DNA of 6,945 nucleotides from an uncultured Roseateles sp. (lineage in GTDB: Bacteria > Pseudomonadota > Gammaproteobacteria > Burkholderiales > Burkholderiaceae). The stretch is from assembly GCA_946480605.1 (NCBI GenBank), contig CAMLKW010000227.1:1-6945 (forward strand). The letters run 5' to 3'. Below, in pieces: positions 1-6,945 of the stretch (position 1 is its first letter; every line of letters begins with the position of its first letter). The notes beneath the pieces are model-generated. The model saw only the letters and a list, made by a program, of their open reading frames with translations. It made no database searches and was not told the DNA's origin. The position numbers were made by a program, and so were the translations under genes.

Positions 1-33
1 TGAGGCCTGTTTTTGCTTACGGTCTTTTACGCT

Positions 34-64
34 TTGACCTAGGGTTCACCCGTGCGTCGATATT
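34..64 (+). promoter_or_regulatory. Weak candidate sigma-70 promoter for fimV or a leader RNA
   Basis: TTGACC at 34-39 matches five of six bases of the -35 consensus, and GATATT at 59-64 matches four of six bases of the -10 consensus. The 19-base spacer is longer than the usual 17, which weakens the call. A second weak pair, TTGATT at 131-136 and CATACC at 154-159, has a 17-base spacer but a poorer -10. Neither is strong, and the choice between them cannot be made by eye. Confidence 0.18.
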
Positions 65-201
65 GAATCCAAACGACACATCAGATACCCCTTGAGCATT
101 TCAGCGTATATGCTTGATGCTGTTGTGTTTTTGATTCCAGACTCGACGCAGGCCATACCGTGCAAATCAGGTTTTTGCAGTGCGTGCTGAAGATCGAGAC
201 A

Positions 202-231
202 GGCGGGGCCCATTGCCCCGCCTTGTTGCTT
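202..231 (+). terminator. GC hairpin with weak T tract, terminator-like, in the fimV leader
   Basis: GGCGGGGC at 202-209 pairs perfectly with GCCCCGCC at 215-222 around a five-base loop. It is followed by the T-rich but interrupted stretch TTGTTGCTTT at about 222-232. The form is that of a Rho-independent terminator, although the T run is imperfect. It could end an upstream transcript or a short leader RNA. It lies only 20 bases before the preferred fimV start, so it could also act as a 5' UTR element of the fimV messenger. Its presence argues against a fimV start further upstream, since it would then be coding sequence. Confidence 0.5.
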
Positions 232-232
232 T

Positions 233-237
233 GGGGA
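233..237 (+). promoter_or_regulatory. Ribosome-binding site that decides the fimV start
   Basis: GGGGA at 233-237 sits five bases before the in-frame TTG at 243. None of the other in-frame start codons upstream (GTG 180, TTG 213, TTG 231) has a comparable purine-rich site, and using them would place the hairpin at 202-222 inside the coding sequence. Confidence 0.5.
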
Positions 238-242
238 ATGCC

Positions 243-2795
243 TTGAAAAACCATATCCGCGACGCATTCGAGGGAGTCCGCCCGACCGGGTTTGCCCGCC
301 ATCACCTGGCACTGGCCGCTGCACTGCTGGTGGCCAGCAGCGGTGTGCAGGCCCTGGGCTTGGGCAGGCTGAATGTTCAATCGGCGCTGGGCGAGACCAT
401 GCGGGCCGAGATCGACGTGACCAGCCTGACCGCCGAGGAAGCGGCCACGCTGAAGGTGCGCGTCGCGCCGCCCGAGACCTACCGTGCCGGCGGGGTTGAA
501 TACAACGCCGTATTGACCTCCACGCAGGTGCTGGTCGCGCGTCGGGACGGCCGCACCGTGCTGCGCGTGTCCAGCGACCGCGCGGTGCAGGAACCCTTCA
601 TCGACGTGATCCTGGAGCTGACCTGGTCCGGCGGCCGTCTGGTGCGCGAGTACACGCTGCTGTTCGACCCGCCGGGCCTGCCCAAGCCGGCGCCGGTCAT
701 CACGGCACCGCCCGCCATCGCGGCGGCTCCGGCGCCGGCGGCGCCCACTCCCGAGGCTGTGCCCGCGCCGGCTCCCGTGGTGGCCGCGCCGCTGCCGCGC
801 AGCGGCTCGGCTTCCGCGCCCGGCCCCGCACCGGCACCCGTGGCGCCCGCGCGTCCGCCGGCGACTGCACCCGAGCGCCCGCCGGTCACGGCCGCGTCCG
901 AGTACCGCGTTCGCCCTGGCGACTCGCTGTCCAGGGTGGCGCAGCGCACCCAGGTCAGCGGCATCTCGCTGGACCAGATGTTGGTGGGCCTGTTCCGCAA
1001 CAACCCCGATGCCTTCATCGACGGCAACATGAACCTGCTTAAGTCGGGTGCCGTGTTGCAGGTGCCGGCCAGCGATGCGCTGGCCAGCGTTCCGGCGCCC
1101 GAGGCGCGCCGCATCATCCTGGCGCAGAGCGCCGACTTCGCTGCCTACCGCCAGCGCCTGGCATCCGCCGCGCCCACGCTGCAGAGCAGCGAGAGCGAGC
1201 GCCAGTCCAAGGGCCAGGTCCAGGCCGCGGTGGAGGACCGCAAGCCCGCCGCTGCGCCGACCCCCGACAAGCTGACGCTGAGCAAGGCCGGCGGCGCTGC
1301 GGCCAGCGCGGCCGAGGCCAAGCTGTCCAAGGACACCGAGAAGAAGGATGCCGCCGCGCGCGTGGCCGAGTTGACGCGCAATGTCGAGGAGCTCAAGCGC
1401 TTGTCGAGCGCGGCGCGTCCGGGGGCGACGGCCGCATCGGCCGAGTCCGCCGCAACGACTGCGCCGGCCGCCCTGCCGGTGCCGGTCACGGCCGATGTCT
1501 CGCCCGCGGCTTCCGCCCCCGCAGTGGCGGCTGCCAGCGCCGCGGCGTCGCGACCTCAGGCCCGGGCCAGCGCTGCACTGCCGCCGCCTCCGGTGGCCGA
1601 GCCGCCGAGCTTCATCGAGCAACTGCTCGACAACAAGCTGGTTCTGCCGCTCGTGGCTGTGCTGGTGGGGGTGCTGGGCGCCTTCGGGCTCTATCGCATG
1701 CGTTCGCGCCGGCCCGCACGTGCGGTCGAGACGGGCTTCCACGAAAGCCGCCTGCAGCCGGACTCCTTCTTCGGCGGCACCGGTGGCCAGCGCGTGGACA
1801 CCCGTGACGCGCAGAACAGTGGCCAGTCGTCGATGAGCTATTCGCTCAGCCAGCTCGATGCCATCGGCGATGTCGACCCGGTCGCCGAGGCCGATGTCTA
1901 CCTGGCCTATGGCCGCGACCTGCAGGCCGAGGAAATCCTGAAGGAGGCGCTGCGCGCCAACCCGACGCGTCTGGCCATCCGCTTGAAGCTGCTGGAGGTC
2001 TACGCCAAGCGGCGTGACATCAAGGGCTTCGAGCAACTGGCCGTGCAACTGTATGCCGAGACCAAGGGTTCGGGCGAGGACTGGGCCAAGGCGCAGGAGC
2101 TGGGTCGTGGCATCGATCCGGACAATCCGCTCTACCAGCCCGGCGGCGCGCCCGCGCATGTCGAAGATGGTCCCGAGCTGCGTCCCGAGCCCATGAACGC
2201 CAGTACGCTGCCACAGACGGCGCTGCCCAGCGGAGCCTCGGCGGCGACTGCGGCGGCGCATCTCGCCACCGACGCGCTGGGCCGCAGCGGCCCGGACACC
2301 GGCCCGGTCAGCGGCTTTGACTTGGCGCTGGACCTGGATCTGGACGCTCCCGAGCCCGTGTCGCCGACGGCGATGGCCGCGACCCAGGCCATGCCGGCCT
2401 CCGTCGAGCAGGCCCCGCTGACCATGGACTTCGACATCTCCAGTCGTGGCACCCGCACCGCGCCGCCGGCACCGGACCTGAACTTCGACCTCAGCGGTAT
2501 GGGCGACCTCAGCGTCGCGCCGACGCCCGCGCCCGCGGCGGTCACCACCGACCTGGATTTCGATCTGGGCGAGCCCACGCAGCCGGGCGAGACCAACCCC
2601 GATCACCTGTCCGAGGCGATGAGCGCGCTGGGTGACGATGACGGCGACCCGCTGGTGCGCCAGCTGGAACTGGCCGACGAGTTCCGCCAGATCGGCGATA
2701 CCGAAGGCGCCCGCGAGGTGCTGCAGGAGCTGATCCAGCGCGCCAGCGGCTCGCTGCGCGACCGTGCGCAGGCCATGCTGAACGAACTTCGCTGA
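243..2795 (+). CDS. fimV: FimV/HubP family polar hub protein with LysM domain
   Basis: FimV-family proteins are inner-membrane proteins with a periplasmic peptidoglycan-binding part and a cytoplasmic part. In pseudomonads they support type IV pilus assembly, twitching and polar localisation; that role here is inferred. Using the TTG start the product has 850 residues. The N-terminus is basic and then hydrophobic (about 22-37), with a likely signal cleavage after VQA, followed by the family hallmark LGLGRLNVQSALGE and the conserved FimV N-terminal domain to about 143. A Pro/Ala-rich linker (about 150-218), a LysM domain (about 220-276, EYRVRPGDSL), a charged coiled-coil-like segment (about 358-388), a second Pro/Ala linker and one transmembrane helix (about 466-484, followed by RMRSRR) come next. 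The cytoplasmic part has TPR-like helices (about 545-630), an acidic region with repeated FDL motifs (692-777), and the conserved C-terminal FimV motif (about 804-850, ELADEFRQIGDTEGAREVL). An in-frame GTG at 180 would add 21 residues but lacks a ribosome site and would include a hairpin. The gene ends 58 bases before truA with a terminator between them. Confidence 0.93.
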   Translation: MKNHIRDAFEGVRPTGFARHHLALAAALLVASSGVQALGLGRLNVQSALGETMRAEIDVTSLTAEEAATLKVRVAPPETYRAGGVEYNAVLTSTQVLVARRDGRTVLRVSSDRAVQEPFIDVILELTWSGGRLVREYTLLFDPPGLPKPAPVITAPPAIAAAPAPAAPTPEAVPAPAPVVAAPLPRSGSASAPGPAPAPVAPARPPATAPERPPVTAASEYRVRPGDSLSRVAQRTQVSGISLDQMLVGLFRNNPDAFIDGNMNLLKSGAVLQVPASDALASVPAPEARRIILAQSADFAAYRQRLASAAPTLQSSESERQSKGQVQAAVEDRKPAAAPTPDKLTLSKAGGAAASAAEAKLSKDTEKKDAAARVAELTRNVEELKRLSSAARPGATAASAESAATTAPAALPVPVTADVSPAASAPAVAAASAAASRPQARASAALPPPPVAEPPSFIEQLLDNKLVLPLVAVLVGVLGAFGLYRMRSRRPARAVETGFHESRLQPDSFFGGTGGQRVDTRDAQNSGQSSMSYSLSQLDAIGDVDPVAEADVYLAYGRDLQAEEILKEALRANPTRLAIRLKLLEVYAKRRDIKGFEQLAVQLYAETKGSGEDWAKAQELGRGIDPDNPLYQPGGAPAHVEDGPELRPEPMNASTLPQTALPSGASAATAAAHLATDALGRSGPDTGPVSGFDLALDLDLDAPEPVSPTAMAATQAMPASVEQAPLTMDFDISSRGTRTAPPAPDLNFDLSGMGDLSVAPTPAPAAVTTDLDFDLGEPTQPGETNPDHLSEAMSALGDDDGDPLVRQLELADEFRQIGDTEGAREVLQELIQRASGSLRDRAQAMLNELR

Positions 2796-2814
2796 GGCGA
2801 ACCGCGATACTCCG

Positions 2815-2840
2815 ACGCCCGGCCTGGCCGGGCGTTTTTC
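2815..2840 (+). terminator. Intrinsic terminator after fimV
   Basis: CGCCCGGCC at 2816-2824 is the exact reverse complement of GGCCGGGCG at 2826-2834, extended by an A-T pair (2815/2835). Allowing a three- to five-base loop leaves a GC stem of about seven to nine pairs. TTTTTC follows directly at 2835-2840. This is a textbook Rho-independent terminator on the + strand and lies 19 bases after the fimV stop codon. There is no T tract on the other side, so it looks one-directional. It ends five bases before the truA ribosome-binding site (GAGGA, 2845-2849), so it may also lower or tune transcription entering truA. Confidence 0.82.
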
Positions 2841-2853
2841 ATTTGAGGACCTT

Positions 2854-3636
2854 GTGAGAGTTGCACTTGGCGTGAGCTACCGCGGCGGCGGCTACAACGG
2901 CTGGCAGAGCCAGCCCAACGGCCGCACCGTGCAGGACGCGCTCGAAAAGGGCCTGTCCGCCTTCGCGGCACAGCCCATCCGCACCATCTGCGCCGGCCGT
3001 ACCGACACCGGCGTGCACGGCATCAACCAGGTCGTGCATTTCGACACCGAGGTGGAGCGCGAGCCGTTCTCGTGGGTGCGAGGCGTCAATCGCTATCTGC
3101 CGCCCGACATCGCCATCCAGTGGAGCCGCTTTCCAGGCGACGAGTTCCACGCCCGCAACTCGGCGCGTGGCCGGCGTTACGCCTATCTGCTGCTGGAATC
3201 GGCCGTGCGGCCAGCCATCGAGAGCGGCCAATGCGGCTGGATCTTCCGACCGCTGGATCAGGCCGCGCTGGAGGCGGCGGCCGAGCGCCTGATCGGCGAG
3301 CACGACTTCTCGTCCTTCCGTTCGTCCGAATGCCAGGCCGCGTCGCCCATCAAGACGCTGCGCGAGATCAAGGTGCAGCGCCGCGGCGTCTACTGGCGCT
3401 TCGAGTTCGAGGCCAGCGCCTTCCTGCACCACATGGTGCGCAACCTGATGGGCTGCATCCTCGCGGTTGGCAGCGGCACGCGCTCGCCGGACTGGGTGTC
3501 CGACGTGCTGGCCGCGCGCGACCGCAAGGTGGCGGCGCCGACGTTCTCCCCGGACGGTCTCTACTTTCTCGGCCCGACCTACGATGCCGAGCTGGACGTT
3601 CCGCGGCATGTGGCCGCGCTCGATTGGCTCCCATGA
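2854..3636 (+). CDS. truA: tRNA pseudouridine(38-40) synthase TruA
   Basis: TruA converts uridines at positions 38, 39 and 40 in the anticodon arm of many tRNAs to pseudouridine, acting in the cytoplasm without cofactor. The 260-residue product has the usual family length. The N-terminal GWQSQ (16-20) is present, and the catalytic motif CAGRTDTGVHG (about 47-57) supplies the nucleophile Asp51. The tyrosine-containing segment ARGRRYAYLLL (104-114), the FSSFRSSEC block and the FLHHMVRNLMG motif of the C-terminal half are all seen. The start is GTG, preceded by GAGGA at 2845-2849 with four bases between. The stop codon overlaps the trpF start in an ATGA arrangement. The motif has Gly where many family members have Ala after GVH (Gly57), a conservative change not expected to matter. 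Transcription must either read through the terminator just upstream or start inside the end of fimV; no clear promoter is visible in the short gap. Confidence 0.96.
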   Translation: MRVALGVSYRGGGYNGWQSQPNGRTVQDALEKGLSAFAAQPIRTICAGRTDTGVHGINQVVHFDTEVEREPFSWVRGVNRYLPPDIAIQWSRFPGDEFHARNSARGRRYAYLLLESAVRPAIESGQCGWIFRPLDQAALEAAAERLIGEHDFSSFRSSECQAASPIKTLREIKVQRRGVYWRFEFEASAFLHHMVRNLMGCILAVGSGTRSPDWVSDVLAARDRKVAAPTFSPDGLYFLGPTYDAELDVPRHVAALDWLP

Positions 3637-4262
3637 CCAAGATCAAGATTTGTGGCCTGACGCAGGAGGCCCATGTGGAAGCGGCCGTCGCGGCCGGCGC
3701 CGATGCCATCGGCTTCGTCTTCTACGCCAAGAGCAAGCGCGCCGTGACGCCGGAGCGGGCGAGGGCGCTGGCGCGGCTGCTGCCCCCGTTCGTGACGCCC
3801 GTGGGCCTGTTCGTCAACGCGACCGATGCCGAGTTGCAGGCCGGGCTGGAGGCGCTGCCCAACATGCTGATCCAGTTCCACGGTGACGAGACGCCCGCCG
3901 ACTGCGACCGCGTGAAGCGGCCCTATCTGCGTGCGGCCGCCATGGCCCCGGGATTTGACTTGGTAGACTTCGGCTCTCGTTTTTCCAACGCCCAGGCCAT
4001 CCTGCTCGACGCCCCCGTCGAAGGCTATGGCGGCGGCGGCAAGGTCTTCGATTGGTCACTCATTCCACCAAGCGCAGCCTCTCACCTCGTTTTGTCTGGT
4101 GGGTTGAATGCAGCAAACGTCGGCGATGGCATCGCCCGGGTGCGGCCCTGGGCCGTTGATGTGAGTTCCGGCGTCGAGGTGTCCAAGGGCATCAAGAGCG
4201 CCGACCTGATCCACGAGTTCTGCAGTGCGGTGCGACGCGCCGATGCAGCGCTCTCCCGCTAG
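3633..4262 (+). CDS. trpF: Phosphoribosylanthranilate isomerase TrpF
   Basis: TrpF catalyses the Amadori rearrangement of N-(5-phosphoribosyl)anthranilate to CdRP, the third step after chorismate in tryptophan synthesis. The 209-residue product is a typical single-domain TIM barrel. The general base Cys7 lies in KIKICGLT and the general acid Asp126 in AILLDAP. The phosphate-binding segments LSGGLN (154-159) and DVSSGVE (176-182) are intact, as is GADAIGFVF near the N-terminus. The ATG overlaps the truA stop codon (ATGA), and there is no clear Shine-Dalgarno sequence before it, so translation is probably coupled to truA. The frame stays open upstream of this ATG, but that extension only runs across truA and is not a real start. 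Codons 107-118 and 142-163 are unusually rich in A or T at third positions compared with neighbouring sequence, although the encoded motifs are conserved. Confidence 0.96.
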   Translation: MTKIKICGLTQEAHVEAAVAAGADAIGFVFYAKSKRAVTPERARALARLLPPFVTPVGLFVNATDAELQAGLEALPNMLIQFHGDETPADCDRVKRPYLRAAAMAPGFDLVDFGSRFSNAQAILLDAPVEGYGGGGKVFDWSLIPPSAASHLVLSGGLNAANVGDGIARVRPWAVDVSSGVEVSKGIKSADLIHEFCSAVRRADAALSR

Positions 4263-4269
4263 GGGAAAG
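4261..4269 (+). promoter_or_regulatory. Ribosome-binding site that decides the trpB start
   Basis: The purine run AGGGGAAAG overlaps the trpF stop codon (TAG 4260-4262), and its GGGGA core lies six bases before ATG 4273. It supports that ATG over the in-frame ATGs at 4225 and 4243, which lie inside trpF and have no comparable site. Confidence 0.6.
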
Positions 4270-4272
4270 ACC

Positions 4273-5522
<1,250 letters not shown>

Positions 5523-5526
<4 letters not shown>

Positions 5527-6323
5527 GCCGCATTGACACTACCTTCCAACAGCTCCAGGCCGATGGCCGCAAGGCGCTGATCCCGTTCGTCACGGCGGGC
5601 GACCCGCATCCCGGCGCCACCGTGGACCTGATGCTGGCCATGGCCGAAGCCGGTGCCGACGTCATCGAGCTGGGCGTGCCGTTCTCGGACCCCATGGCCG
5701 ACGGCCCCGTCATCCAGCGCGCCGGTGAACGGGCGCTGCAGAAGGGCATCTCGCTGCGCCATGTGCTGGACTACGTGCGCCAGTTCCGCGCCCGCAACGG
5801 CGCAACGCCCATCGTGCTGATGGGCTATGCCAACCCGGTCGAGCGCTACGGCCTGGACGCCTTTGTCGCTGACGCTTCAGCCGCCGGCGTGGACGGCGTA
5901 CTCATCGTCGACTACCCGCCCGAGGAGTGCGAGGACTTCGCCGCCAAGCTGCGCGCGGCCGGCATGGACGCGATCTTCCTGCTCGCGCCCACGTCCACCG
6001 AGGCGCGCATGGCGCATGTGGGCAAGCTGGCCAGCGGCTATGTCTACTACGTGTCGCTGAAGGGTGTGACCGGCGCCGGCCATCTGAACACGGCCGCCGT
6101 GGCCGAGGCCGTGCCGCGCATCCGCCAGCATGTCAGCACGCCGGTGGGCGTCGGTTTCGGCATCCGTGACGGCGCCACGGCACGGGCCGTGGCCGACGTT
6201 TCGGACGCGGTCGTCATCGGTTCCAAGCTGGTCGAGCTGCTGGAGCGCGAGCCAGCCGATAATGTCGCCTTGACTGGCGCGGCCTTCATCCGTGAAATCC
6301 GCGCCGCACTCGACAAGGACTGA
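5523..6323 (+). CDS. trpA: Tryptophan synthase alpha chain TrpA
   Basis: TrpA cleaves indole-3-glycerol phosphate to indole and glyceraldehyde 3-phosphate, passing indole through the tunnel to TrpB. The 266-residue product is a TIM barrel of normal length. The catalytic residues Glu49 ([11 protein letters not shown]) and Asp60 (PMADGP) sit at the same numbers as in the Salmonella enzyme. [11 protein letters not shown] (18-28), the flexible loop 6 region [12 protein letters not shown] (175-186) and the phosphate-binding GVGFGIRDG (209-217) are all present, followed by [10 protein letters not shown]. The ATG overlaps the trpB stop codon, and GAAGGTG at 5511-5517 is a likely ribosome-binding site five bases upstream. 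The gene is followed after three bases by accD. Confidence 0.97.
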
Positions 6324-6326
6324 GAC

Positions 6327-6945
6327 ATGAGTTGGCTCGACAAACTGCTCCCGCCCAAGATCCAGCAAGGTGACCCGGCGGACCGCCGCACGGTGCCCGA
6401 AGGCCTGTGGATCAAGTGCCCGAGCTGCGAGACGGTGCTCTACAAGACCGACCTGGAGCAGAACATCAATGTCTGCCCCAAGTGCAGCTTCCACCACCGC
6501 ATTGGCGCCCGTGCGCGCCTGGACGCCTTCCTCGACGGTGAAGGCCGCTACGAGATCGGCCAGGAGGTGCTGCCGGTCGACGCGCTGAAGTTCAAGGACA
6601 GCAAGAAGTACCCCGACCGCCTGAAGGAAGCGCTGGAAAACACCGGCGAGACCGACGCGCTGGTGGTCGTCGGCGGCGCCGTGATGAGCGTGCCCGTCGT
6701 CGCGGCCTGCTTCGAGTTCGACTTCATGGGCGGCTCCATGGGCTCCGTCGTCGGCGAGCGCTTCGTGCGTGGCGTCGAGACGGCCATCGAGCAGAAGACG
6801 CCGTTCATCTGCTTCACCGCCACCGGCGGCGCGCGCATGCAGGAAGGTCTGCTGTCGCTGATGCAGATGGCCAAGACCAATGCGTCGCTGACGCGCCTGG
6901 CCAAGGCGAAGCTGCCCTACATCAGCGTGCTGACCGACCCGACCA
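6327..6945 (+). CDS. accD: Acetyl-CoA carboxylase carboxyltransferase subunit beta AccD, 5' part only
   Basis: AccD pairs with AccA to form the carboxyltransferase that moves the carboxyl group from biotin on AccB to acetyl-CoA, giving malonyl-CoA for fatty acid synthesis. The window contains 206 complete codons plus one base and no stop, so the gene runs past the right edge; family members are usually about 290 residues. The N-terminal zinc ribbon is complete, with Cys31, Cys34, Cys50 and Cys53 (CPSC and CPKC). The start of the crotonase-fold domain is seen in FMGGSMGSVVGE (133-144) and ATGGARMQEG (165-174), the acyl-CoA-binding region. The ATG is preceded by AAGGA at 6315-6319, seven bases away and inside the end of trpA, which places it in the same operon. 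In E. coli AccA-AccD zinc ribbons also bind their own mRNA; whether that applies here is unknown. Confidence 0.96.
   Translation, partial: MSWLDKLLPPKIQQGDPADRRTVPEGLWIKCPSCETVLYKTDLEQNINVCPKCSFHHRIGARARLDAFLDGEGRYEIGQEVLPVDALKFKDSKKYPDRLKEALENTGETDALVVVGGAVMSVPVVAACFEFDFMGGSMGSVVGERFVRGVETAIEQKTPFICFTATGGARMQEGLLSLMQMAKTNASLTRLAKAKLPYISVLTDPT

Larger units (their letters stand above)
1..242. other. Non-coding leader upstream of fimV
   Basis: This stretch is visibly richer in A and T than the genes that follow and has no convincing coding frame on either strand. It opens with a TGA triplet that could be the stop codon of a gene lying just outside the window, but this cannot be tested from here. 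In related genomes asd often precedes fimV, so an asd end nearby is plausible by inference only. The region contains a small inverted repeat, GGGT-tc-ACCC at 42-51, a near-palindrome AGCGTATATGCT at 103-114, and a perfect GC hairpin at 202-222. It presumably holds the fimV promoter. Confidence 0.6.

Noticed and set aside
110..190. A 26-codon frame starting ATG 110 (MLDAVVFLIPDSTQ..., ending CSAC) in the fimV leader, possibly a leader peptide.
   Set aside because: No Shine-Dalgarno sequence precedes it, it has no run of regulatory codons, and a frame this short is expected by chance.
81..2606. A very long open frame on the - strand opposite fimV (over 800 codons).
   Set aside because: The translation is dominated by Arg, Gly, Ala and Gln with no recognisable domain, and it mirrors the strong GC3 bias of fimV, which removes stops from the opposite strand. 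The + strand product has clear family domains throughout.
3015..3030. Gly instead of the more common Ala after GVH in the TruA catalytic motif.
   Set aside because: The nucleophilic Asp51 and the rest of the motif are intact; a small-for-small change next to the motif is likely ordinary lineage variation.
3072..3632. An in-frame upstream extension of trpF that would give a 396-residue protein.
   Set aside because: The extension only overlaps truA in another frame and has no TrpF-like sequence; TrpF proteins are about 200 residues and start with the KIKICGLT motif, which fits ATG 3633.
3955..3986. TTGACT inside trpF as a possible -35 element of an internal promoter for trpB.
   Set aside because: No acceptable -10 hexamer lies 16-19 bases downstream (the place holds CGTTTT-like sequence), and a second try at TTGTCT 4092-4097 also lacks one.

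Overview
The window looks like ordinary core chromosome from a GC-rich betaproteobacterium, most probably of the order Burkholderiales and plausibly a Comamonadaceae relative. This placement is inferred from gene order, strong G/C preference at third codon positions, and the appearance of the AccD and TrpB proteins; no database comparison was possible. All recognised genes are on the + strand.

Layout: positions 1-242 are a comparatively AT-rich non-coding leader that ends in a perfect GC hairpin (202-222). Next comes fimV (243-2795), encoding a large LysM-containing inner-membrane protein of the FimV/HubP polar-hub family. A strong intrinsic terminator (2815-2840) follows, only 13 bases ahead of the truA start. 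A tightly packed run then reads truA (tRNA pseudouridine synthase), trpF (phosphoribosylanthranilate isomerase), trpB and trpA (tryptophan synthase beta and alpha), and the 5' part of accD (acetyl-CoA carboxylase carboxyltransferase beta), which is cut by the window end. Within this run truA/trpF and trpB/trpA share ATGA stop-start overlaps, trpF and trpB are 10 bases apart, and trpA and accD are 3 bases apart, so it behaves like one operon.

TrpF, TrpB and TrpA carry out three activities of the late tryptophan pathway: isomerisation of phosphoribosylanthranilate, cleavage of indole-3-glycerol phosphate to indole, and condensation of indole with serine. The intervening step (TrpC) and the early steps are not in the window. 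TruA and AccD are housekeeping functions traditionally linked to this locus; fimV-truA-trpF-accD order is also familiar from pseudomonads.

I found no mobile element, CRISPR array, tRNA, rRNA or novel defence-like system. The points most worth a second look are regulatory: a hairpin directly before the ribosome-binding site of both fimV and truA, a possible short RNA from the 5' leader, and two patches of atypical codon use inside trpF.
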